Source of the DNA: Myrmaecium sp. VS I D KN 1 | Taxonomy: Eukaryota > Ascomycota > Dothideomycetes > Valsariales > Valsariaceae | Length of the DNA stretch: 64,000 nucleotides | Reading direction: 5' to 3' | Assembly: GCA_019775845.1 (NCBI GenBank) | Contig: JADQAV010000005.1 | Span: 186,001 to 250,000 of the forward strand | Program-made: the position numbers and the translations under genes | Notes under the pieces: generated by a model | Database searches by the model: none | The model's input: only the letters and a program-made list of their open reading frames with translations | Told to the model about the DNA's origin: nothing | Shown here: positions 11,677-22,698 of the stretch, piece by piece | Position numbering within the stretch: the first letter of the stretch is position 1 | How the letters are laid out: each line of letters begins with the position of its first letter

Positions 11677-12462
11677 TCACAACGTCTCCAGGCCCTCGAC
11701 GCCCTCAAAGCCGTAGCGCTGCAGGCGGGTGAGACGGCGCTTGTCTGCGCGCTTCCGTCGCTCGGTCTCTTGCCGCTGGAGCGCGTGGACGCGGTCGGCG
11801 GGGGCCTCGACAAGGCCGGGAGGGGGGTCGTCGTCCCGGTCGAGGTCAATTTCGCCGAGGAGGAGGACGTTCTCGCCCCGGACGAGGAAGATGCCGCGGG
11901 GAATGTCGGCGTAGTGACCGCCGGCGTAGATGCGCTCAATCGTGTTCTGGAGGACGAGGTTACCTAGAGGAGCGTTAGTAAAGAGGATATTGTTGAGAGG
12001 CGCAACAAACCTACCGAATTGATCCCAGCTGCGCAGCACGCCGATGAGCTTCTTGCCGTCGCGGAGAGCGACCATGAGTTTTTCTGTATATGCAGGAGAG
12101 GCGGGGAGGTTTCCAGTGTCAGCCTAACATATTCCTTTCTCTTTTCACGGCCTCCCTATGCGGGTTTCCTCGCGCGCGTGGAGATCTGTGGGGGCCCGGG
12201 GAGGGGGAAGATGGATGTTTCCTGTACGCATTGGGAGACCGGGGGAGAGAGCCTCACTGTCGGTAAGATCTAGCAGCTGCGCTGCGGTGGTGAACATCTG
12301 CGGCGGAAGCTGAGGCACGGGCGGCGGCATATTCGGTGGCGGTGGTGGTCCTTGTGGTTGCGGTGCGCCTTGGAAGGGTGGTTGTTGTTGTTGATGCTGC
12401 TGCGGCTGCTGCTGCTGAATGCCCGGCGGCGGGTGGACATCGTTGATGGTGAGGTTTTCCAT
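11677..12462 (-). CDS. LSM1: LSM1, Sm-like subunit of the Lsm1-7 cytoplasmic mRNA decay ring
   Basis: Lsm1 is the subunit that defines the cytoplasmic Lsm1-7/Pat1 complex, which binds oligoadenylated mRNA ends and promotes decapping. Exons are 12462-12258, 12083-12015 and 11963-11677, giving 186 aa. The N-terminus has a Gln/Pro-rich tract encoded by CAG/CAA repeats (residues about 18-50). The Sm fold follows: FTTAAQLLDLTDKKL, MVALRDGKKLIGVLRSWDQF, GNLVLQNTIERI, then GIFLVRGENVLLLGEID. A C-terminal helix rich in Arg/Lys (ETERRKRADKRRLTRLQRYG) is typical of Lsm1. The second intron (12014-11964) is 51 bp, has no stop and keeps frame, so it can be mistaken for coding sequence. It shares a 490-bp promoter region with the SDR gene to the right. 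Confidence 0.95.
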
Positions 12463-12952
12463 GGTGTGCGGTGAGGAGAGTGTGAAAGCGCTATAAAGGG
12501 AGGAGGGCAGGACTAATCGGCAGGCCAGTCCATGACCTTTCGTGAAGCTCTACAGCGGCGGGCCGATGCTTGGCGATGGGCGTCGGTGATGTATTCCGCT
12601 GGCAGGGCTGATCCGGGCGCGGAGATATGATGACCCGCCGGGCATCTGGAAAGACATCACACCTCAGGCAGCATTGCACTTTCATGTTGAGATACTTCAG
12701 CAATAAAATGGAACAGCCTCATTTCGCGGGGAGAATATACTGACTATCATAAGAGAAGTAGGTAGCATGCCTTCACGCGCGTCTGGCTCGTGGAGACATA
12801 TGTAGTCCTTTTGGGATCCGGCCCCATCCTATATCCCCCTGGATCCGTCCTACTTATTTACCCCCATAAAATATCTAGAAGAAGGCCAAAAAGCACAAGG
12901 CCTCTTCTGGAACAGGATCCGCCAGCTGTAGACTGCAAACCCTCCCTCAAGC
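12463..12952. promoter_or_regulatory. Shared divergent promoter, LSM1 / SDR
   Basis: 490 bp between two divergent start codons. The LSM1 side is GC-rich; the centre (12690-12750) is AT-richer. I see no long repeat or palindrome. Confidence 0.45.
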
Positions 12953-14372
12953 ATGGCGGCTCTTCTCCGTCTCCTCAAAGCCAAGTGGAACCCGCCATCC
13001 GATCCGCAAACCTCCTTCACCGGGAAAACCGTGCTAGTCACCGGTGCCAACACCGGCATCGGTTTTGAGGCCGCCCTTAAGTTCACCGCCCTCGATTCCT
13101 CCAAAGTGATCCTCGGCGTCCGTGACCGGGCCAAGGGCGAGCGGGCCCAACAGCTCATTGAGCAGCGTACCCATCGGTACAACGTTGTGGAGGTCTGGGA
13201 GCTGGATCTGAACCGCTACGAGAGCATTCAGGGGTTCGCCGACCGCATCAACCGAACGCTCGACCGTCTGGACGTGGTCGTGCTTAATGCCGGTGTGAGG
13301 AATGTGCAACGCCGTTTCTCTCCTCAGGGGTGGGAGGAGACCTTGCAGGTGAACCTGCTCTCCACCGCCTTGCTAGCTTTACTTCTATTGCCCAAGCTGA
13401 AGACCTCAAGCCGGGACAGCTCGCCAACAAATAGCATCAGCAGCAGCAGCAACAGCAGGGAGCCCAGCGGCGGTCAGCCCGTCTTACAGTTCGTCTCCTC
13501 GTCCCTCTACCAGCGCGCCCGACTGCCCGTGGATGCCCAGTCGGCGATCCAAACCCCAACCTCCTCTTCCTCAAACCCAATCCTGGCCCACCTCAACGAA
13601 CTGGCGGCCTTCAGAGGCGGTCCGCAGTACGCCGTCTCCAAGCTGCTCCTCATGCACGTCATGCTAGCCCTCGCGGAGGCGGAGGCCCGACGGGCAGGCT
13701 GCACTCCCAGCAGTCGCTGCAGTAACCACGCGATTTCCGCCCCGGCCTCAGCGGGCTCGCCACACCGGTGCAGCCCCCAGGCTCGCGCTCACCCTACGGG
13801 AGCACCACACGTGGTCGTCACCTCCGTGTCACCGGGCCTGTGCAGGTCCGACCTAGGCCGGGCGCACGACGGTAGGCTCCTGACGCGGTGGGCGAAGGCG
13901 GTTGTGGGCTTCTTGCTCTGCCGGACCGCCGAACAAGGGGCTCGAAGTCTCGTGAGCGGTGTGGCCTTGGGCCCGAAGGCGCACGGCATGTGGTGGCATA
14001 ACGATGTCTTGACGCTGTGAGTGGTGTGCTACCTTTCTTTCTTCTTCCATCTCTTCGTTCTTGTCCTCCTGTCTAGGCTATCTGCCACCTCTGCCCTTTC
14101 CATAGGGGTGATTCTTACCCCCTTCGTCTGAGTTCCCTTTCAGAAGGCACCAGCCTGGCCTGCCATGAGTAACGGGAGGGATCAAGACACAAAATAGACT
14201 TCGCTGATGCCGGTTGCTGACTGTCTGTCACGATCTTTTCTCTAGCCCCGCCGCTTTCTTATTGGACGACGAGGGCGTCCGGACGAGGGAGAGGGTGTGG
14301 TTCGAAGTCGTGGATGCGCTGAGGCGGGATGTGCCCGCTGTCATCGAGCTAGCGCGACAAGCTGTTGGGTGA
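12953..14372 (+). CDS. Short-chain dehydrogenase/reductase (retinol-dehydrogenase-like)
   Basis: An NAD(P)-dependent oxidoreductase of unknown substrate. Two exons, 12953-14016 and 14246-14372, joined in phase 2 across a 229-bp intron (GTGAGT donor, TTGCTGACT branch region, CTCTAG acceptor); 396 aa. Without the last exon the frame stops at 14018-14020 and the protein lacks its C-terminal helix (RERVWFEVVDALRRDVP). Motifs: VTGANTGIG near residue 28, NAG near 112, FVSSS near 182, YAVSK near 226. Two low-complexity Ser-rich inserts (residues about 150-180 and 245-285) are longer than in most relatives. Such SDRs are frequent in fungal secondary metabolism, but the neighbours here give no pathway. 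Confidence 0.9.
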
Positions 14373-16446
14373 TTCCGCGCACATCTTGAATTCAGACCGC
14401 GCAGATGATTGGATGGATGGCCTTGCTGTCTCATGTGCTTTAGAGATGGTGTTCGATTCAGGCGGGCGAAACGTGAGCGTTCTGCTTCCTTCGTGTGTAT
14501 ATGGACGTGTGCTCTTGGCTGTCCCGACTCTATCCTTACTGTTTCCTTCTTATTGGAGCGTGACTGAGCTTTAAAGAACGACATGTTTCGATCTTATATC
14601 AGTCTTCGGCTGTCGGTTGCTCACCGTAATGGTGCCATACCTAGCGACCGTGATGTTCCCTTGCTCAAATTGCACTGACGACTGCGTCACCTTGGGTGAT
14701 TCGTTCGTCGCCACTGGTCAGGAAGCACGAGAGTCTCCTATTGACGGGCCACTGTAAACTCGTGAAGAGGGGACTGTCCAGAAGATTTCAGCGGTCGCAA
14801 AGGTATCACCGCAGGGGACTGACATGGCGATATCAGAAGGGAATGGCCCGATCGGACTTCGTGGAACCGTGGTGATTGGCACGGGGGTTATGACTGCTTG
14901 ACGCTGGCTACTGATGGTACTGCATGTCCTACTACTGAGTATGTACAGACACAGGTAGTGAGTACAAGAGGTCCGGGTGGGCGGGGAGGGCGGGTCCGCT
15001 GGGGAACACCCGTTCACATCAGAGAGCGCGTCTCCTTCTGAACGGGAACCAGTCAGAAGATCTCCAAACTGTGTAGAGCGCGCATCGAAGCTATTTGGCT
15101 CGAGTGTCGACGGTGAGGTGGTGTCTGAGAGAGGAGTCTCGTTACCAATGTGCCTGCAGCACCGGTCCCTTAAGTGTGTACGTACAGGCAGGGAGTGAGA
15201 GCGAACCGATCGCCAAAACCGCGTGATAGCAGCATCCCACAGAGGGTGCGGGGCACGAGCCAGAGCAAGGTTGCCCAACCGAACTGTCTGGGATGTTCAT
15301 GTACATAGCAAAACCACCCTACTGCCTATAGAGTATCTCGTAGATTGCCCTGCCATGTCCAATTGGCCAATGCAAATGTGATGGCTTGCCCCTGTCATAC
15401 TTCTGGGAGCAATTGCAAGCGTTACTTACATTGTGACTGCCCAATCGAGTTGATTCTCATGAAGATCGTTGCGAAGAGAGGAATGGCTGTGGAAAGAATG
15501 TCAAGTCCGTTTCAAGCAATATCAACTGCTTTACCGGAGAGCCCGATCATACTACAGTTTAACTTGCACAGTCACTGCTAAGAAGTCCAAGAGAGGAAGA
15601 AGAAAATAAGCTTCGAACGGCTTGGGCGGCGCATTTGTTTTGATCATTCTGGGGTTCCCAATCCTATTTTCGGGGCCGAACCGTACGCTACGCTGCAACG
15701 AAGCTACTGTAACGTGAACTAAGCAGAAGGCCATCCGGGTCGTGAACGCATCCACACGCGTGAACGGAAAGGCAATGATATATTTACAGGCAAGACTCGA
15801 GAAAAGTATGACAACGAAAAGCAACGGTTTCTCAAGCCCATTTGAAGGTGCAGGAAAAAGCAACTTGAAGAGATGTTTTTGATGACAACGGACGAAGAGA
15901 TATCCAGGGACCACTGTGAGACAACAGGCCGCCTTATAGGAAGTTGATGGCATCATATTAGAGGGATCCTTTAACAAGATTCCCTGTGACATTTTTTCAA
16001 GTGAATTCGTCCATGGAGATATCCCGGAAACAATACTGATAGCGACGGAAATAAAACGGCGAACCCATTAATCGTATATGCCATAAACTCCGTCTCCAGA
16101 AGGTAGTAAGAGGTAAGAACGTACACCTGGAAAGTCCGATGGCTCGATCCGCGGTAAAAGCACCATCCGGCGTCCCATAGGTTGAACTTCCTCGTCTACC
16201 ACGGCTCCTTTTGAGGCAAAACAGCGGAACATCGACAAAATCCGATGGGGAAAAAAGCATAATTCGGGAAACTGAACCAGACCGTAAACAGAGACAAGCC
16301 CATAAGAATGTGCTGATAGGCATATCCAGAGCAATGTCCGGGAAGAAAGCCTGGTGAACTGGATCAACGGGACCTGGTCCTGGAAATGCATACTACCACA
16401 CTGCGGTCCAGGCTAATTTAGTTCCCCTGAAGGAAGTCAGGCGCGT
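14373..16446. other. Gene-poor stretch (about 2.1 kb)
   Basis: No gene I can support. The longest frame is on the minus strand (14718-15278, 186 codons), rich in Ser, Thr, Pro and Arg with no recognisable motif. Minus frames at 15552-15992 and 15997-16323 are hydrophobic but unlike known transporters. The right part is probably 3' UTR of rfeG. Confidence 0.4.
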
Positions 16447-17425
16447 CTAACGCCTTCTGCGCGCATCATTGGCTTGCGGAGGCGGGTAGGCTTCGGTGCC
16501 GCGCAGTTAGCACATGTATCGTTATGTCAAAGACAACATAATACTTACTCGGAGTGTGCGCTGGGTAATACGGCGATGGTGTGCCCATCGTGTTGCTAGA
16601 GGGGCGTTTAGCGAAGAACCAAAAATTCCCGGTGATAGAGTCCATGATACCTTGGCTGTGGCGGGGCCGCGTACATGTCATGTTGTTGGCTCGGAGGACC
16701 CGAGGAAGCAGGCGGGTATCCGTAGGCCGCTGGGGGAGCTCTGGGATCTCGCGGGTAAGGGCTATGGGCATCCTGCTGAGCTGACGGATAAGGATATACC
16801 GCGGTTCTGGGTTGGCCTGCCCCGTATCCTGGAGCAGGCACATACGGATTGCCTTGTTGTCCATACTCAGGTGGGGCATAAGTATACGACGTGTCCTGTG
16901 AGTAGGTCGTATGCGGTGGAGGGTGATATGCCGGTTGTTGTGCGTATGCTGCATCGGCAGGTGCTGGAGCGCTGGGGCCGTAATACTGCCTGGACTGGTG
17001 TGTCCTGGAATCCTGATAGGAAACTATAACTTTGTCAGGCGTCTTAGACAACTTAGTGTCTCGCGCGTGAGGACTACCTCGTCCCTGTTGGACTTCCTGG
17101 CGCCAGCGTTGAGAGTCCAAAATGAGATCCTGGACCATTTCCTGAGGAGTGTGTCAGTCTACTTGGAGAGCTGGAAGAGTCGATCGTAGAACATACCGAA
17201 GTGAGAGCGCGATACGCGGTAATATAGTATCCTTCTACGCCCTTAGGAGACGTTAGTATGCGTTCGAGCAGATGGAGTCAAGATCGTGCAAACCTCATAC
17301 TCCCCGGTACCAATGCCCGGTTTGCAGAGAGCGTCATTACCGAGATATCTCTGGATATCCGCTGTGATAACCTCTCGTGCGATGCCTTCTCCGGGCTGGA
17401 ACCAGACTCGTCTTATGGTCGACAT
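16447..17425 (-). CDS. rfeG: RfeG-type fungal transcription regulator (252 aa)
   Basis: It resembles the Aspergillus proteins annotated as transcription factor RfeG; biochemical function is poorly known. Five exons keep phase: 17425-17294, 17241-17197, 17141-16651, 16595-16549, 16490-16447. Four introns of 52-58 bp separate them. The conserved N-terminal block reads STIRRVWFQPGEGIAREVI, then ADIQRYLGNDALCKPG. A 45-nt exon gives GVEGYYITAYRALTS, and exon 3 continues EMVQDLILDSQRW. The rest is Pro/Tyr/Gln-rich and disordered (YGPSAPAPADAAYAQQ), followed by GTPSPYYPAHTP and a basic end NDARRRR. The start is the ATG before STIRR; the frame also extends upstream in a hydrophobic stretch that I treat as leader. 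A long 5' region precedes it. Confidence 0.85.
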
Positions 17426-18776
17426 GGCGTCTGGATACTCCGTCGGAAGGAAGAAAAGGAAAGAAAGTACAGCACTGATGTCAGTGCCTACGGAAAAGCC
17501 AAGGGCAGGAGAGTGTAGAGAAGACAAGGGCAACGATGGGCAGGGCTCAGCGATAAGGAACGCAAAGCGACCGGCAGAGCCAAGATGCGAGAGGAAACGG
17601 CGATGCTAGCTTTTGCTCAAGAACAACCAGTGAGGAGATGTCCTTACGGATCGGAGCGTAGGTGTGGTTCCAGAAGGGTACAGGAGCAGGAAGCAGCAAG
17701 CAGGCAGCAGGTGCGGGGATTCGGGACCAATATACCGGCACAGTGGACAGACGAGACGAGAGGCGGATGGCGTTCGAGGTGCGGCGGAGCGGATTGGGCT
17801 GGCCGCGGTGTGTGAGCAAGGATCCTGGACCGGAGCGTCACTCTTTTGGCTGGCTATTCTTCCTGCCCAAGGAACAAGCTGCAGGAGGGCGGCTTCTGCT
17901 CTGTTCTTTTCGTCCCAGGCTGCGGCGCCTCGCGTTCTCGAACTGGGGAGACGGAGGCGTAAGATCTGAGTAGGAGGAGCTACCCGACTACTCTTTGCGA
18001 CGAGGCAAGGTGGAAAGTGGCGGGCAGAGGTGTCGTGACAGGTCAAGTAGAAGGTGGAAGAGGAGCAGGCGAGACGGAGGGCCTGAGGATGGTCACAACT
18101 TACGCAGAGCGAAAGAGAGAGAAAAAGAGTGAGTGAGCGAGCGAGGGTAAAAGAGGACGATGGGCTTTGGTTTCCCTTGAGGATGTTGAGAACACAAACA
18201 CAGGCACCCACGCACGTACGCACGCACACAGACAGATAGGTACTGGCGGACGGCGGACACAGAGTGAGCAGGTGTAAGAGCGCGAAAGAGGAGAGTCAAC
18301 GAAGGACCGCAGGAGACACGGCGATTTGTTGACGGGGCCAGGACTGACAAGTGTGGTTTGCTCTCGGTGCGGCTCTTGAGAGGTTAAAGGCAAGGCCGGT
18401 CGAAGCGTCAGCTGCAGAAGTGGTTGGCGTAAAGAGGGGCGGTGATTGGCGCAATGGCGGGGCCAGAGGGAGGGGTGGGAAGAGCAGCGAGAGGACGTCC
18501 GCGGATGGGGGCAGCGGAGGGCAGATGGGGGCAGCGGCCCCGTTGGAGCAGCCTGACTGGCCCGGCGAGCAGGGCGGTGGGCCTGGATTCGGGCATCAAA
18601 AACAAGCCCGAGGGCCCCCGGTCCCTTTTTCTCGACGGGGACCATCAGCGTCAACCACCTACCACGACAGGGGGACCGGCTGGGGCCGTCCGTTCCACCG
18701 TCGTTCGCCGTTCACCGTTCGCCGGTCGACGTTCGACAGTTGAGCGTCTCCTTTCCATCTCCCATCCCGAAGAAGA

Positions 18777-18830
18777 ACACACGAACACACACATATACTA
18801 TACATATACACAAACACAAACACAACCACG
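18777..18830. repeat. CA-rich dinucleotide tract
   Basis: Interrupted CA/TA repeats (acacacata, cacaaacacaaacacaac), about 50 bp, in the presumed leader or promoter of rfeG. Confidence 0.8.
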
Positions 18831-18920
18831 GTAGCAAAAGTGACGGTGGACCTGGGCTTGTCCGGCCACACCGGTGTCAAGTGAGCAGAGAGCGCCTGTC
18901 TGAGCCGGTGTCACAAGCAA

Positions 18921-18980
18921 CGTGGGTGTGTGTGTGGGAGTGAGTGTAAGGGTGGGCGTGTGTGCGTGTGCGTGTGAGCG
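18921..18980. repeat. GT-rich dinucleotide tract
   Basis: Interrupted GT repeats (gtgggtgtgtgtgtggg, gtgtgtgcgtgtgcgtgtg) about 100 bp after the CA-rich tract. The two could pair as an imperfect long hairpin in single-stranded nucleic acid. Confidence 0.8.
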
Positions 18981-21900
18981 GGGGAGAGGCGTGAAAGAGA
19001 TGACTATTCTTTGTACTGTATGTATACTACCTATATGTACGTATGTTTGTCTGTTCGTCTGTATGTATAAGAGGCCGGCCTGAGTCGCACACGGCCAGGC
19101 TGCTCCCTTTTGGCATGGGACGGAATGGCACGATCAGAGGGAAAACCTGGAATTGGCGCAGTCACCACCACGGACAGCCCATCGCCGCAGCCGAGCAACA
19201 GGAGGAGACTGCGCAGCTTCTATCCATTCTCCGCTCGCTCGCTCTTTGGTCTCTCCTCTGCGCCAGGAACCTGAACTACCTGCAACGTTGGTAGGTTAAC
19301 GGCGACAACAACAACAGCAACAATAATCGACCGCTGACCCAATCCACAGATCGACTCTCGTTCCCACCAAGACAGGCCCGGCCCAGGTACGGGTAGCACG
19401 TCGCCTCGGGTACAGCGACATGGACAAGGTCGTCCGGGTCGTCTAGGCCGTGCCGGTCATCCAGTCCGAGCTTTCCTCCAGTCGCTAACCAGAGATGGTC
19501 GAAGTGGGAATGGGAGTGGAGCAGGCCGGTGGGTGGATGATGCCCAACCAGCAGCTCAGCCCAACAACAGCTCCCGTCGGCATTCTAGAGAGCCTCTCAA
19601 AGAGCGGTCTCCCACTTCCGTCACTGCTAGCTGTAAAGCGGTAAGCCGCACTCTCGCTGTCCTCTCCCTACCACTCCTATCTACGGTATCACGGTGGTGT
19701 CTACTATGTATGTACAGTAGCTACTCACACTGGTACTGTTGCTCAAATATTGACTTCGCATGCGCTAGAGACCTCCTTCCTCCTTCCTCGACCCCTCCGC
19801 GATATTCCTGCTTTCCACAGGTCCGTCGGTGCTGGACAAGTATCTCACTCCGGGGACTTTCGCCGTACGCACGCACTGCAAGCAGAATAGATTCCATTGC
19901 TTCCTGTCCTCGTTCCTCGATCGACGCCGCCATTCCGCTTCACGCAAAGCTACCAGACGCACGACCTGCCGTTCCGGAAGCTTGGCTTGGGCATAGGCGC
20001 AGCGGCGCGTTTGCCTGTTCATTCACGATGCGTCGTGTGCGGTAGTGCGCGCGGCTCGGGTTTGCTTCCAACTTGCCAGTCCTGGGGCTCCCCCTCGTCC
20101 TCAGGCTCGTCGGCCTTGCCAACTCTTGCCCATTCGACCTGATAAACACCAGCCCCTGTTGCCACCTTGTCAGGCAGGAACCGCACCCAAAGCACGTGTC
20201 TCGACGTCGTGCAGGGGTTACCGATTCCCTCTGCGGCCGCCAAAGGCGTCGGTCTTACTGAGACCTGGTGAGACCTGTGGTTGCAGCACCTTGCCCAAAG
20301 CAACGGCCTTGCAACCGACTTGGAAGCGCCATAGGCCTTAAAGCGCCCGAGACAGAAGGCCCAGCCTTCATCGACGAGCAAGTAGCACAGCTTACCATGC
20401 TCAGGTTCCTAGCTTGTGCGATCACTAATTTGCCGCGGGAACCATCTCGAGCTTATCGAGAACTACCCCAGGATCTTAGTTTCGCATTGATGTGGCTGGG
20501 CAATGTGAGATCGCTGTTGTCTGGTACTTACATATCTCACAAGCCCACAACATCCCAAATAGGGCACCTTGTACCTCCGTCGCTCCCGCCGCCGTACGCT
20601 CATAGCTCCTGAACACGTCTCTATTCAGCTACTTACAGTTTCGCCATAGCCTCTGCCAACCTGAAGCCCAAACGCGGGGTATGTACGTGAATCCCATTCC
20701 CTTCAAACATACTCTCGCGGCTACGGTCACCTCATGTCCTGTGAGCGTCACCAGACGCCCTCGCTCGTGATGGGCAAAGCCATTGTCTACCGGGTGCACA
20801 CCGATCTCTTCTCCGCTTTCAGCCCAAGAAGGTACGATGGATCGACCTCACTCTCCATGTTATCCAAATTAGCACTCGAGATGAATCCGATTGCATCGGG
20901 TCCTTCCATCGGTACCGGGTTGAAGCCCGACGTTTTCGCATGCTGGATCACGGCACGGAACCTTGTAATGCATTGAAATACTCATGAGAACCGCCTCTCT
21001 GATATCGACTTTGGGAGAGTGCCCTTCATCTCAACTGACCAGTCAAGGACCCAGATTGCAGGGCTGCGACTAGATTGACTGTGTAGACCTGGCTTGTGGA
21101 CAGTGAATCATACCTTCGACATCCCCCGATGATGACTGCCTGCTCTTCAGGATCCAGTTTCTCCCATTGCAAGTAACGTTGTCTCCAAATGGGGAAGCAG
21201 GTTTTTGATGGCGACGGGAGCTTCAGGACGCGCGTGCTGCATCTCGCCTCTCTCGTGAAGGGAGCACCTGTCAGGTCCTCTCGATCCTTGATGGATATTG
21301 GGATATCGAACACCGGCGTATCTGCCGGCACCAGCGATGCTGCCCGAAAACAGCATCCCGCCGTCGACCACGACCATATTGAACAGTCTCTGGATGGTCC
21401 TCTGCTCGCCGCCGGTCGCACCACGCGCGCCATCCGGGAATTTCTCGTCGAGGCCCCTGAGGATCAGCCTGGTATCACCGTGCACGTCTCCCCCGGAGGA
21501 CAGCAGTTGTATGCGGCTATACCTCACGCCGAGGGCTACGAGGCTCAGGCGAGGAAGCATGGCCGGCTGTATCTGTTTTTATCCCTTCGTCAACCATTGC
21601 CGTTTTTGTTCTTGGGGGGTTTGTGTCTGCCATGGCCAGTGGAGGGTTCACGCAATCCCCATACTCGATCCCGCGCAGCGCCAGGTACCAGGGCCACGCG
21701 CCTCCCGAAGGGCGAGGTTGGGCAGTAGAACGGGATGATATCGTTGGGCACGGTCACGGTCGCCGGTCACTTGTAACTGGAATTGCCAGAAGCGATGCTG
21801 TCGCTGCGAGCATCGAATCTTTAAGGGGCCAGATAGGTGCGGTTAGTACGTCTCTTGCAGCATTTCCCTGAGTTTGCTGAAGCGAGCCAAGGCACGCATG

Positions 21901-22698
21901 GAAGATCTCGCGTGTCGCCATGCACATACACAAGAGGGGCTTGATCGACTTCTCGGCAATGGATATCTCTGCCGTTGCTCACAGGTTCTCTGCTGCACCA
22001 GGCCGTAGAGAAGACCTCCGTTCTCTCTTGTATATCCATGCTCCCGGTGAATCCCGGACCACTGCTGACTGAAACATACGACTGAAATAAGTACCGGTTG
22101 GCGTTCTGCCTTCAGTTGCCTTGAACTATTCGCTTGAGATTCCTCAGCCTTGCCTTTGTATTGGTTTGCTATTCGGCGACGATAGCCAACCATCCTTTAG
22201 CGTAAGAACGTCCGAGGGCGCATTTTCAGGTCAAAGAAATCGAACATATATAACTAGAACTGCATTGAACTTTGTAGAAGATGGTCGAGTGAATCAAGGA
22301 TCTTGCTTGAGAACGTGGGGTGGAGGCCGCTAGGAGCGAATAGAGAAAGTCGATGATGGCATGGATATTTTCTCTCAAACAGCGTTTCAACGCAACTACA
22401 GATGAATCGAAGAGCGAATCCCCCTAGTCAATGGTGTGAGAGTATCAGTCATTCGTGTCGTATGTTCTACGATATAGAGACCCCAAGTCGGGACTTTGGC
22501 CTGCTGCCCGTTTGGACATAACAGGAGCCTGAGGAGTCGAAGCTCCTGACAACCTTAGCCGAAAACCACTTTACGCGGTTCCAGAACGCGACGCGGACCT
22601 CCCCTCTTTCATACAACAACATACCTAAGGTACCGACAACATCGTGCGCGCCTTACGATGGCCTCGCCATAGCCACTTCACATGTCCGTGGCACAGCA

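Larger units (their letters stand above)
17426..22698. other. Large gene-poor region (about 5.3 kb) upstream of rfeG and polymerase eta
   Basis: The left part (17450-18700) is purine-rich on the plus strand, which means a pyrimidine-rich leader for rfeG, and probably holds its long 5' UTR. CA and GT dinucleotide tracts follow. Between 19500 and 22400 short frames occur on both strands. The best are plus 20268-20612 and overlapping frames at 21026-21728; on the minus strand one reads VVDGGMLFSGSIAGAGRY. None can be assembled into a convincing gene. A decayed gene near 21000-22200 is possible but unproven. Confidence 0.4.

Noticed and set aside
17606-18654. Overlapping minus-strand frames upstream of rfeG
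   Set aside because: Low-complexity Ser/Leu/Arg/Cys runs from pyrimidine-rich and CA-type repeats; more likely the 5' leader of rfeG.
18777-18980. Possible transposon ends (CA tract facing GT tract)
   Set aside because: Both are interrupted simple repeats with no target-site duplication or coding content between them.
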